DNA of 64,000 nucleotides from Propionispira raffinosivorans DSM 20765 (GTDB lineage: Bacteria; Bacillota; Negativicutes; Selenomonadales; Selenomonadaceae). The DNA lies in contig NZ_KB905853.1 of the NCBI RefSeq assembly GCF_000381065.1, positions 1 to 64,000 on the forward strand. Reading direction: 5' to 3'. Positions 33,759 to 42,159 of the stretch are shown piece after piece (position 1 is the first letter of the stretch; each line of letters opens with the position of its first letter). Both the position numbers and the translations under genes were made by a program. The notes beneath the pieces are model-generated. The model did not search any database. It was given only the letters and a program-made list of their open reading frames with translations, and had not been told where the DNA came from.

Positions 33759-36170
33759 TTACATTGTATTTAGGGGATTGATATCAAGCATGATATTATT
33801 TTTTATATGCAATTTTTGCTCCACCATAAATTTTTTGACAACAGCCGGTTGATTTGTTTTTATTAAAAGATTGATTCGGTATAAACCACGCAGATTGCTT
33901 ATCATAGCTGGTGCCGGACCAATAATTTGGCTGCTATTTATATCTTTAAAAGAACTGCGAAATAACTTTACAAATTCAGTTGCCTCTGCCAAAGCTTTTT
34001 GTTCATCGGCATTTTGTATAGTCATTTTAATTAAATTGCTATAAGGCGGATAAAACAATTGTTTACGAAACACAATTTCATTTTTATAAAAAGCAAGATA
34101 ATCTTGCTGCATTCCACAATGTACCGCATAATGCTCAGGGTTATACGTTTGAATGATTACTTTACCGGGTATATCACCTCGGCCAGCACGACCAGCTGTT
34201 TGTGTAATCAAAGCAAAACAGCGCTCTGCTGAACGAAAATCTGGAACGTTGAGGCTTGAATCAGCACTGATAATCCCAACGGCTGTTACATTGGGTATAT
34301 CATGCCCTTTTGCTACCATCTGCGTCCCCAATAAAATATCATATAAGCCTTGTTTAAATTGAGTTAAAATCTCAGCATGGGCAAATTTCTTCGTTGTTGT
34401 ATCACGATCCATTCGAATAATCCGAGCTTCGGGGACAAGCGTTCTCAATTCATGTTCGAGTCTTTCTGTACCTGTTCCAAAATATTTAATATAGCGGCTT
34501 CCACATTTCGGGCAAACATCTGGAACCACATCACTACTGTCGCAATGATGACATTGCAGCTTGCCATTTTGATGATAAACGAGCGGCAGTGTACAATCTT
34601 TACAGACAATTACATGCCCGCAAGAGCGGCACATTACAAAGGTTGAAAAGCCACGCCGATTCAGCATGATAATTACTTGTTCTTTTTTTGCAATCGTCTC
34701 TTCAATTAGTTTTTTCAAAGCACGTGAAATAATATTTCGATTGCCCTGTTTTAATTCAGCGCGCATATCAACGGTAGTTACTTGCGGCATGGGAATATTA
34801 CCAATTCGTTTCGACAGAGTCAGCATCGTATACTCTTTATTTTGTGCACGGGCAAAGGTTTCAACCGATGGCGTAGCACTGCCTAATACTAAAATGGCTT
34901 TATGTATTCTTGCCAGAGCCTGTGCTACATCACGTGTATGGTAGCGTGGCGATTCATCTTGTTTATAAGAGGCATCTTGCTCTTCATCTAGTATAATCAA
35001 GCCTATATGATCAATGGGCGTAAACAAAGCGGAGCGAGCTCCAATAACAATACCGATTTCATTTTGTTTAATCCTTCGAATGGCATCATTTCGTTCACTA
35101 ATTGATAAACGGCTGTGTAAAACAATGATATCTTGTTTAAAATAATACTTAAATGAGCTGACTAGCTGCCCTGTTAAAGCAATTTCCGGCACAAGTACAA
35201 TAACATGCTGTCCGGCTTGGCGAACTTTATTAGCAGCTTCAATATAAACTTGTGTTTTGCCGCTGCCAGTAATTCCATATAGTAAAAAGGTTTTATTTTC
35301 CTTTTGTTCGATCGATTTTATCAATTCGTTTACAGCTGTTTCCTGTTCCCCTGTGAGTATGACATTTTTTTTCCCTTGAGAGGCAGTATGCTCATAACTG
35401 TCACGATATATCCGTCGTTCATTTATTCGAATCAGGTTTGCTTGTACTAATGCCTGAATTGTTGTCATTGTTATTTTTTCTGCTTTTAATTCAGAAATTG
35501 GAATTGATTTTCGATTTTGAAGCAATTGCAAAAGATTTTTCTGCGCAGGTTTGCGAGAAAAATCCGTTTCACAAAAAGTACTCTGGATCAGTTCAACAAT
35601 TTTTTCATAACGATTTACGGTATTCTTTTTTACAGAATAATCTTTTAAAATGAATTTATGCTGTAAAAATAGAACAATTATAGCATCTATATCAAATTCA
35701 GGAAAATTTTTACGCAAATCATAAAGGCTCACCGGTTGGTGCAGCATAATGAAATTATAAACTTCCACATAGAAATTAACCTGCAAAATCGTTGCGTCCG
35801 GTTTTTGATCGCCAATTAAATAAACAGGTTTTATTTGAAGACCTGTTTTACCAGGCATAAACAGGCGCATAGCTTCCGCAAAAGAACAAAGATAAAAATC
35901 AGCCATCCATTTAGCAATTTTCAACATTTTGTCAGTAAACCATGGTTCCTCATCGACAATATCAATAATTTCTTTTAACTTTAACAAGTCAGTCGTCGCA
36001 TCCGCCGCACTGATGTTTACAATAAAACCCTCAACTTTACGGTTGCCAAAAGGCACAAAAACACGCCAACCAGTCTGTAGAAAAGAAAATTTGTCTGGTA
36101 TGGCATAAGAATAAGCTTTTGCGATACTTTTTACAGGAATATTTACAAATATATTTGCAACTTTAATCAT
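33759..36170 (-). CDS. priA: Primosomal replication-restart helicase PriA
   Basis: 803 aa. The N-terminal 3'-DNA-end binding domain is followed by the helicase core, with Walker A (YGITGSGKTQVYI) at about residue 297 and DEEQD. A zinc region follows with eight cysteines in four CxxC pairs (CRSCGH through CPKCGS, about residues 515-555). GTERLEHEL and TQTAGRAGRGDIPG are helicase motifs V/VI. It restarts collapsed forks by loading the replicative helicase. It follows the metK terminator. Confidence 0.95.
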   Translation of the reverse strand: MIKVANIFVNIPVKSIAKAYSYAIPDKFSFLQTGWRVFVPFGNRKVEGFIVNISAADATTDLLKLKEIIDIVDEEPWFTDKMLKIAKWMADFYLCSFAEAMRLFMPGKTGLQIKPVYLIGDQKPDATILQVNFYVEVYNFIMLHQPVSLYDLRKNFPEFDIDAIIVLFLQHKFILKDYSVKKNTVNRYEKIVELIQSTFCETDFSRKPAQKNLLQLLQNRKSIPISELKAEKITMTTIQALVQANLIRINERRIYRDSYEHTASQGKKNVILTGEQETAVNELIKSIEQKENKTFLLYGITGSGKTQVYIEAANKVRQAGQHVIVLVPEIALTGQLVSSFKYYFKQDIIVLHSRLSISERNDAIRRIKQNEIGIVIGARSALFTPIDHIGLIILDEEQDASYKQDESPRYHTRDVAQALARIHKAILVLGSATPSVETFARAQNKEYTMLTLSKRIGNIPMPQVTTVDMRAELKQGNRNIISRALKKLIEETIAKKEQVIIMLNRRGFSTFVMCRSCGHVIVCKDCTLPLVYHQNGKLQCHHCDSSDVVPDVCPKCGSRYIKYFGTGTERLEHELRTLVPEARIIRMDRDTTTKKFAHAEILTQFKQGLYDILLGTQMVAKGHDIPNVTAVGIISADSSLNVPDFRSAERCFALITQTAGRAGRGDIPGKVIIQTYNPEHYAVHCGMQQDYLAFYKNEIVFRKQLFYPPYSNLIKMTIQNADEQKALAEATEFVKLFRSSFKDINSSQIIGPAPAMISNLRGLYRINLLIKTNQPAVVKKFMVEQKLHIKNNIMLDINPLNTM

Positions 36171-36191
36171 AATTCATCACCAAACAATCAT

Positions 36192-36225
36192 AAATAAAAG
36201 GGGCTCTGACGAGTCCCTTTTATTT
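36192..36225 (-). terminator. metK terminator
   Basis: A 15-bp stem with one A-C mismatch (36192-36206 with 36211-36225) and a 4-nt loop follows the metK stop. The A/T-rich outer part supplies the T-run on either strand. Confidence 0.75.
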
Positions 36226-36243
36226 AGAAAATTATTTCTTAAA

Positions 36244-37437
36244 TTATAAGCCAGCTTGTTCTTTTAACGTCGCTGCTTTATCAATATGTTCCCAAGGTAA
36301 GTCAACATCTGTACGACCAAAATGTCCATACGCAGCCGTTTGTGCATAGATAGGACGACGTAAATCCAATGTCTTAATGATACCTGCTGGTCGCAAATCA
36401 AAATTTTTCTGGATTAATTCAACAATTAAAGACTCTTCTACTTTTGCCGTGCCGAATGTTTCAACCATGATTGATACCGGGCGTGCTACACCAATCGCAT
36501 AAGCAAGCTGTATCTCACATTTATCGGCAAGACCGGCTGCTACAACATTCTTTGCTACATACCGTGCGGCATAAGCTGCGGAACGATCAACTTTTGTTGG
36601 ATCTTTACCAGAAAAAGCTCCGCCGCCATGACGTGCCATGCCGCCATATGTATCAACGATGATTTTACGTCCAGTAAGTCCGCAGTCTCCTTGTGGTCCG
36701 CCGATAACAAAGTTACCAGTCGGATTGATGAAATATTTAGTTTCATCCGTCAGTAATTCAGCAGGGACAATCGGTTTAATTACTTTTTCAAAAATATCTT
36801 TTTCGATTTGAGCTAATGTAACATCCGGACTATGCTGCGTTGAAATAACAATGGTATCAATCGAAACTGGTTTTCCATCTTCATATGCCACAGTCACTTG
36901 TGTTTTACCATCGGGACGCAGATACGGCAATTCGCCATTTTTACGAACTTCTGATAAACGACGAGCCAATTTATGTGCAAGCGCAATCGTAAGCGGCATA
37001 TATTCTGGCGTTTCATTCGTAGCATAACCAAACATCATACCTTGGTCACCAGCACCGATCGCTTCAATTTCATCCATCATAGTGCCTTCTTTTGCTTCTA
37101 AAGCTTTATCAACGCCGAGAGCGATATCTGCTGACTGCTCATCAATTGAAATCAACACCCCGCATGTATCTGCATCAAAGCCATATTTTGCTCTAGTGTA
37201 GCCGATATTACGAATTGTATTTCTGACAATTTTCGGAATATCCACATAACAATTTGTCGAAATTTCTCCGGCAACATGAACCTGCCCCGTTGTAATCAAT
37301 GTTTCGCAGGCAACCCGCCCCGTTGGATCTTTTGCCAAAATTCCATCTAAAATGTTATCGGAAATTTGATCCGCGATTTTATCTGGATGACCTTCTGTTA
37401 CAGATTCTGATGTAAATAATACACGTTTTTTAGTCAT
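36244..37437 (-). CDS. metK: S-adenosylmethionine synthetase
   Basis: 397 aa. Makes SAM from methionine and [21 protein letters not shown] at the N-terminus, [12 protein letters not shown] (about residue 118) and [16 protein letters not shown] (about residue 262) are the signature loops. It stands alone between its own riboswitch-controlled promoter and its own terminator, so it is a single-gene transcript sensing its own product. Confidence 0.97.
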   Translation of the reverse strand: MTKKRVLFTSESVTEGHPDKIADQISDNILDGILAKDPTGRVACETLITTGQVHVAGEISTNCYVDIPKIVRNTIRNIGYTRAKYGFDADTCGVLISIDEQSADIALGVDKALEAKEGTMMDEIEAIGAGDQGMMFGYATNETPEYMPLTIALAHKLARRLSEVRKNGELPYLRPDGKTQVTVAYEDGKPVSIDTIVISTQHSPDVTLAQIEKDIFEKVIKPIVPAELLTDETKYFINPTGNFVIGGPQGDCGLTGRKIIVDTYGGMARHGGGAFSGKDPTKVDRSAAYAARYVAKNVVAAGLADKCEIQLAYAIGVARPVSIMVETFGTAKVEESLIVELIQKNFDLRPAGIIKTLDLRRPIYAQTAAYGHFGRTDVDLPWEHIDKAATLKEQAGL

Positions 37438-37460
37438 ATTATACCTCCTTGTGATTGAAT

Positions 37461-37492
37461 AAAATAAAAGAACTCTCTATAAAAGAGAGTTC
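37461..37492 (-). terminator. SAM-riboswitch terminator hairpin
   Basis: Minus strand: a perfect 9-bp stem (37484-37492 with 37470-37478), 5-nt loop, then TTTTATTTT. The 5' arm's ACTCTC can instead pair with GAGAGT at the 3' edge of the aptamer (37496-37501), an antiterminator that excludes the terminator. Confidence 0.85.
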
Positions 37493-37497
37493 TGACA

Positions 37498-37602
37498 CTC
37501 TCATCTTATAGGCTTCGCCTACAGGATTTGGCACCGTTTTGATAAAATCAAATGGTTGCCGCAGTTTCATCGGGCCATTCCCTCGACTGCTCTTGATGAG
37601 TT
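37498..37602 (-). promoter_or_regulatory. SAM-I (S-box) riboswitch upstream of metK
   Basis: Minus-strand order of conserved blocks: CTCATCAAGAGCAG, GGAGGGA-like GAGGGAATGGCCC, ATGAAACTGCGGCAACC, GGTGCCAAATCC and the closing GATGAG. P1 pairs 37595-37600 with 37500-37505. High SAM should favour the downstream terminator and lower metK expression. Confidence 0.95.
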
Positions 37603-37622
37603 CCATATTCAGCTATGTTTTT

Positions 37623-37651
37623 ATAATAAAAGAACTGACTAGAAAAGTCAA
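37623..37651 (-). promoter_or_regulatory. Promoter of the metK transcript
   Basis: Minus strand: -35 TTGACT (37646-37651), 17-nt spacer, -10 TATTAT (37623-37628). It lies directly after the coaBC stop and about 20 nt before the S-box aptamer, the right place for a riboswitch leader. Confidence 0.75.
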
Positions 37652-37652
37652 C

Positions 37653-38852
37653 TTAAATTTTGGGTAATGTTGTAATCTTATCTAAGATAATTTTTGCCAA
37701 TAAATCCTTGTGAAGAAGTGGGAAATCTTCGCAGACTCCATTACGGTCAATGATTTTTACGATATTTGTGTCCGTATTAAAACCAGCATTCGGTGCGGTC
37801 ACATCATTGGCAATTATATAATCAAGATTTTTTTTATGGAGTTTTATTTTAGCAAATTCGAGCAAATTCTGCGTTTCCGCAGCGAAGCCAACTAAAATCT
37901 GATTTTTTTGCTTTATTTGTCCGAGCTCAAATAAAATATCTGGATTTTTTTCTAAAGTCAAAGTCAAAGTAGAACTGTCTTTTTTTATTTTATTTTCAGC
38001 GATAGACGATGCCCTATAATCAGCAACAGCTGCCGCTTTTATAATGATATCACTATCGATAAATTCTTTTTTTACTGCATCACGCATTTGCAGTGCTGTT
38101 TCTATTTTGATTAGACGTATTGCAGCACTGGTTTGTAAGGCGGACGGTCCGGAAATAAGAACGACATTTGCCCCACGTCTTGCAGCTTCTTCGGCAAGAG
38201 CATATCCCATCTTACCACTGGAACGATTCCCAATATAACGAACTGGGTCAATCGGCTCTCTTGTCCCAGCAGCCGTTACCAGTACTTTTTTGCCACGCAA
38301 AGATACTGTTTCACTAAAATATTCTGCTAATACACCTACAATGGACTCTGGCGCGGGCAAACGTCCGACACCAGAGGTGCCGCATGCCAATTGACCACTG
38401 TCCGGTTGAATTAAATGATAGTGGGCATCTTGCAGCTTTTTCAGATTGGCTTGCACAATTGGATTCAGATACATGTTTGTATTCATTGCTGGTGAAAAAA
38501 ACACCGGTGCCTTCGTTGCCATAAGTGTCGTCAAAAGCATATCGTCAGCAATACCATTCGCAGCTTTACCAATAATATTAGCGGTGGCAGGAGCAATCAG
38601 CATGACATCAGCTAACATTGCCAACGCAATATGTTCAACATTCCAATTGGTTGTTTCATTCCACATACTAACCACAACAGGATTTCCGCTCATCTCACGA
38701 AATGTAAGCGGCGTAACAAACTTTGCGGCAGCTTCTGTCATGATAACATGAACGATCGCACCAGATTTTTTTAGTCGACTGACTATTTCCACTGCTTTAT
38801 AGACGGCAATGCCGCCGCTGACACCTAAAATAATATTTTTATCCTTTAACAT
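37653..38852 (-). CDS. coaBC: Bifunctional CoaBC (phosphopantothenoylcysteine decarboxylase/synthase)
   Basis: 399 aa, two steps of coenzyme A synthesis. The N-terminal CoaC flavoprotein domain (about 1-185) has GGIAVYKAVEIV, the active histidine in WNVEHIALA and the cysteine in ACGTSGVGRLPAPE. The CoaB domain starts at about residue 190 with TAAGTREPIDPVRYIGNRSSGKMG. It follows rpoZ by 21 nt, a usual Firmicute order. Confidence 0.95.
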   Translation of the reverse strand: MLKDKNIILGVSGGIAVYKAVEIVSRLKKSGAIVHVIMTEAAAKFVTPLTFREMSGNPVVVSMWNETTNWNVEHIALAMLADVMLIAPATANIIGKAANGIADDMLLTTLMATKAPVFFSPAMNTNMYLNPIVQANLKKLQDAHYHLIQPDSGQLACGTSGVGRLPAPESIVGVLAEYFSETVSLRGKKVLVTAAGTREPIDPVRYIGNRSSGKMGYALAEEAARRGANVVLISGPSALQTSAAIRLIKIETALQMRDAVKKEFIDSDIIIKAAAVADYRASSIAENKIKKDSSTLTLTLEKNPDILFELGQIKQKNQILVGFAAETQNLLEFAKIKLHKKNLDYIIANDVTAPNAGFNTDTNIVKIIDRNGVCEDFPLLHKDLLAKIILDKITTLPKI

Positions 38853-38873
38853 AAATAAACCACCATTTATTTA

Positions 38874-39086
38874 TTATTTAACGACTTCTTTTGTCCGTTC
38901 ATAGGTAATACGGTCTTCAATAATTTCTTCTAAAGCATTTGTGACATTTTTTGTTGATTTCATACTTACTTTAAGTTCCGCACCATCTAAAAGTTCACGG
39001 GCCCGTTTTGCTGCCAAAACAACTAATGTATATTTACTATCGACTTTTTTTAACAACTCATCCATTGTTGGGTTTACCATATCCAT
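38874..39086 (-). CDS. rpoZ: RNA polymerase omega subunit
   Basis: 70 aa. Omega aids assembly of the beta' subunit. PTMDELLKKVDSKYTLVVLAAKRARELL is the conserved region, and the family's KNVTNALEEI follows. The ATG at 39086 is chosen for its AAAGGAG site; a longer frame to 39176 would run back through gmk. It sits between gmk and coaBC as in most Firmicutes. Confidence 0.92.
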   Translation of the reverse strand: MDMVNPTMDELLKKVDSKYTLVVLAAKRARELLDGAELKVSMKSTKNVTNALEEIIEDRITYERTKEVVK

Positions 39087-39090
39087 ATTT

Positions 39091-39708
39091 TCATTCTCCT
39101 TTATCTTCACAGATTTGACGAAGCAAATCTGTATTACGCAGCACATTGCATTTTTCAGCCTCAACAATAGCGGCAATTTTGTTAGCAGCTACTGTGATTT
39201 CATCATTGACCACAACATAATTATAGTATACACCCATTCGAATCTCATCGCACGCTGCTTTTAAGCGACGGGCAATGCTTTCATCAGAATCTGTGCCTCG
39301 TCCACGAATTCTTTTTTCCAATTCAGTCATTGAAGGTGGGATAATATAAATAAAAACGCCTTGCGGAAATTTTTTTTTAACATTCATAGCGCCCTGTGGA
39401 TCTATTTCCAAAATGACATCCTGCCCATTTTTCAATACTTCCTGAACTCTGGCTAATGGTGTACCATAATAGTTTCCATACACTTGAGCCCATTCGAGCA
39501 GTTCTTCTTGTTCAATCATACGCTCGAATTCAATTTTATCCGTAAACCAGTAATTGATACCATGTGTTTCACCCGTACGAGGCTGCCTGGTTGTCGCTGA
39601 AACAGAATACGTAAGAGCTTTATGTTCATCCAATAATTTTTTGCAAATTGTTCCTTTACCCGTACCGGACGGTCCAGAAATTACAATTAAATTGCCTGTA
39701 AAATCCAT
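39091..39708 (-). CDS. gmk: Guanylate kinase
   Basis: 205 aa. Phosphorylates GMP/dGMP. The P-loop is SGPSGTGKGTICKKL (residues 11-25). ATTRQPRTGETHGINYWF forms the GMP-binding region and the lid carries RIRGRGTDS. Start ATG 4 nt after the remA stop, stop 4 nt before rpoZ. Confidence 0.96.
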   Translation of the reverse strand: MDFTGNLIVISGPSGTGKGTICKKLLDEHKALTYSVSATTRQPRTGETHGINYWFTDKIEFERMIEQEELLEWAQVYGNYYGTPLARVQEVLKNGQDVILEIDPQGAMNVKKKFPQGVFIYIIPPSMTELEKRIRGRGTDSDESIARRLKAACDEIRMGVYYNYVVVNDEITVAANKIAAIVEAEKCNVLRNTDLLRQICEDKGE

Positions 39709-39712
39709 CGTT

Positions 39713-39991
39713 TTAGTCTTCCTTTAATTTCAATTCCGTATCATCGCTGTCTTTTGTAATCAAACGATGTGCTACAGTTTCCGGTTGTACAGCCGATAAA
39801 ATCACATGATCGCTATCCGCGATAATAACAGCTCGAGTCCGTCTTCCATATGTTGCATCAATCAGCATGCCCCGATCACGCGCTTCTTGAATAATGCGTT
39901 TAATTGGTGCAGATTCAGGACTAACAATTGAAATAATACGATTCGCTGATACAATATTACCAAATCCGATATTAATAAGTTTAATATCCAT
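39713..39991 (-). CDS. remA: RemA-family DNA-binding regulator (DUF370)
   Basis: 92 aa. RemA is an oligomeric DNA-binding activator of matrix and osmoprotection genes in Bacillus subtilis. [18 protein letters not shown] and the basic [15 protein letters not shown] segment match. In spore-less or diderm Firmicutes its targets are unknown. The ATG at 39991 has AGGAG seven bases upstream; an in-frame TTG two codons earlier is less well placed. It sits in the conserved order yicC-remA-gmk-rpoZ. Confidence 0.9.
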   Translation of the reverse strand: MDIKLINIGFGNIVSANRIISIVSPESAPIKRIIQEARDRGMLIDATYGRRTRAVIIADSDHVILSAVQPETVAHRLITKDSDDTELKLKED

Positions 39992-40027
39992 AGTCAAACT
40001 CCTCTCGGTCCCTACCGTTTTTATAAT

Positions 40028-40909
40028 TTATTCTACATTTTGAATCTGTTCCCGGATTTTTTCGATCTCACTTTTCATTTCGACTACAAGTTTTGCAGTC
40101 TCCATATCATTCGCTTTTGAAGCAATCGTATTCGTTTCACGATTCATTTCTTGAACAATAAAATCCAGTTTGCGGCCAACCGCTGCCTTGCTATCCAAAA
40201 TTGTAGCTCTAAATTGTTTAAAATGACTCTTCAGCCGTACAAGTTCTTCGGTAAAATTAATTTTCTCCGAAAACAATGCGCATTCTTGAATCAAGCGAGC
40301 TTCATCAATTTGGGTTTCACTTAAGACATCCTGCAGCTTTTTAAGAAGTTTCTCACGATAGCAAGTAAGGATCATCGGTACCTGCTGTTCTATTTTAGCT
40401 ACATTCGCTTCTAAGTCATTTAGTCGCATGGTTAAATCATCTAATAAATGCTGTCCTTCCATTATACGCATCGAAACTAACTGGTCCAATGCCTTTTGGA
40501 CAGTTTCTAAAATAACGGACTCTGCTACATCCAGATCAAATGAATCTTCATCAGGGCGTAACACATCTTGATAATTTGCTATCTCATACACATTATCCGG
40601 TGCTGGTATTTTCAGCAGACTACTGATTTCGCTTAAGGCATTATAGTAAGCGATTGCCAAATCTTTGTCAACTTTTATTTGCTTATGATGTCCCATAGCT
40701 TGCTCAAAAGAAATAAATATATCAATTTTTCCACGCGTAAGCGAGGCCGTAATCAATTTTTTGATTTTATCTTCTAAAGGATTCAAAGCTTTTGGCAAAT
40801 GAATCATTATATCATTATATCGATAATTCACGGATTTAATTTCTACATGCAGTTTATATGTTTCATTATAATATTCACTCGAACCAAATCCCGTCATACT
40901 TTTTAACAA
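40028..40909 (-). CDS. yicC: YicC/YloC-family endoribonuclease
   Basis: 293 aa. The N-terminus LKSMTGFGSSE and the end EIEKIREQIQNVE are the family's two conserved blocks, with NRETNTIASKAND between. YicC is reported as an endoribonuclease in E. coli and B. subtilis. The start is a TTG at 40909, eight bases after AAAGGGTG, which restores the standard (M)LKSMTGFG beginning; the frame runs on to 40996 but those residues are hydrophobic and unlike the family. Confidence 0.88.
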   Translation of the reverse strand: MLKSMTGFGSSEYYNETYKLHVEIKSVNYRYNDIMIHLPKALNPLEDKIKKLITASLTRGKIDIFISFEQAMGHHKQIKVDKDLAIAYYNALSEISSLLKIPAPDNVYEIANYQDVLRPDEDSFDLDVAESVILETVQKALDQLVSMRIMEGQHLLDDLTMRLNDLEANVAKIEQQVPMILTCYREKLLKKLQDVLSETQIDEARLIQECALFSEKINFTEELVRLKSHFKQFRATILDSKAAVGRKLDFIVQEMNRETNTIASKANDMETAKLVVEMKSEIEKIREQIQNVE

Positions 40910-40983
40910 AAAAGAAAACACCCTTTCTATAATGTAAACAAGCATATAAAGAACTATATTCATCATATAGAGATGAAATCCCT

Positions 40984-41016
40984 TTAATTTAGACAAATTT
41001 ATCTGATTTAAAGGAA
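40984..41016. repeat. Imperfect inverted repeat in the yicC leader
   Basis: About 12 bases on each side (CTTTAATTTAGA / TCTGATTTAAAG) around a short AT-rich centre, with ten of twelve positions complementary. It lies between the promoter at 41051-41078 and the yicC start and could be an operator or leader hairpin. Function unknown. Confidence 0.4.
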
Positions 41017-41050
41017 AAACAGCCCATTTTAGTCTTTATATATAAGTTGC

Positions 41051-41078
41051 ATTAAATATTCTATGTGGTACTCGTCAA
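41051..41078 (-). promoter_or_regulatory. Promoter of the yicC-remA-gmk-rpoZ-coaBC operon
   Basis: Minus strand: -35 TTGACG (41073-41078), 16-nt spacer, -10 TTTAAT (41051-41056), in the gap after dapF. It implies a leader of about 135 nt before the yicC start. Confidence 0.6.
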
Positions 41079-41099
41079 TAAGGGGGGATAGGCAATACA

Positions 41100-41942
41100 T
41101 TATACGGAATATATGCCAGAGAAGACTTTTTCAGCAGGACCTGACATATACACGGTACCCGCTTGAGTCCATTCTACAAAAAGGAGCCCACCATCGAGTT
41201 CAATTTCTACATTTCTATCCGTTTTGTGATTGAGCACGGCTGCCACGATCGTAGCACAAGATCCCGTTCCACACGCTAATGTAATCGCTGCCCCACGTTC
41301 CCAAACACGCATTCGAATATGTCCGCGATCTTTTACTTCAGCAAATTCGGTATTGATTTTTTTAGGAAAATGTTCATTGATTTCAAATAAAGGACCTACT
41401 TTTTCCAAATTAATTTGTGCAATATCGTCGACAAAAACCACACAATGTGGATTGCCCATAGAAACACAGGTCATTTTATATTCCTTATCTAATATTGTAA
41501 TCGGTTGTGCAATAACCTGTTCACTGCCAAAACCAGCAACGGGAATCTTATCAGCTGCTAAAATCGGCTCTCCCATGTCAACACGAATTAAATCAACGGT
41601 ATTTTCTGCAGTCAAAATAATTTCCGGTTTTATAATACCAGCGCCCGTTTCAACGGTAAATAAAGTTTTTGTCGTAAGTTTTGCTTCATAAATATAACGA
41701 GCAAAACAACGAATTCCGTTGCCGCACATTTCAGCCTCACTGCCATCCGTATTAAAAATACGCATTTTAAAATCTGCATGATCCGAAGGCATCACTAAAA
41801 TCAACCCATCCGCACCAATTCCATAATGACGATCACAAACTGTAATTGCCAAATTCGAAAAATCATCGATCTGTTCTTTAAAACAATCTACAATAACAAA
41901 ATCATTGCCGCAGCCTTGCCATTTGCTAAATTTAAAATTCAT
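41100..41942 (-). CDS. dapF: Diaminopimelate epimerase
   Basis: 280 aa. Interconverts LL- and meso-DAP for lysine and peptidoglycan. The two active cysteines lie in EMCGNGIRCFARY (about residue 76) and LACGTGSCATIVAA (about residue 222). KWQGCGNDFV is the standard start. The ATG at 41942 is eight bases from GGAGG; upstream ATG and TTG codons crowd or overlap that site. It is transcribed alone or with little upstream, diverging from rqcH. Confidence 0.95.
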   Translation of the reverse strand: MNFKFSKWQGCGNDFVIVDCFKEQIDDFSNLAITVCDRHYGIGADGLILVMPSDHADFKMRIFNTDGSEAEMCGNGIRCFARYIYEAKLTTKTLFTVETGAGIIKPEIILTAENTVDLIRVDMGEPILAADKIPVAGFGSEQVIAQPITILDKEYKMTCVSMGNPHCVVFVDDIAQINLEKVGPLFEINEHFPKKINTEFAEVKDRGHIRMRVWERGAAITLACGTGSCATIVAAVLNHKTDRNVEIELDGGLLFVEWTQAGTVYMSGPAEKVFSGIYSV

Positions 41943-42098
41943 TTTCATTGCCTCCAATGGTATCTACTAAATTCCTAGCTACATTTTAACCATATGGTAT
42001 CTATTTTACTTGTTCAGACTCAAAGATGCAATGTCTTCCCCGAAATATTGCCCTTAAATTGATATATAGCAGCTACAATAAATTATAAATGCTTGGAT

Positions 42099-42127
42099 TT
42101 GACCATTCAAAATTGAGATGCTATACT
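42099..42127 (+). promoter_or_regulatory. Promoter of rqcH
   Basis: Plus strand: -35 TTGACC (42099-42104), 17-nt spacer ending TGC (extended -10), -10 TATACT (42122-42127). The start codon is 33 nt downstream. In the 202-nt divergent gap to dapF I see no clear dapF promoter. Confidence 0.75.
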
Positions 42128-42159
42128 GATTTGACACTAGTTAGAATGGAGTTAATATT

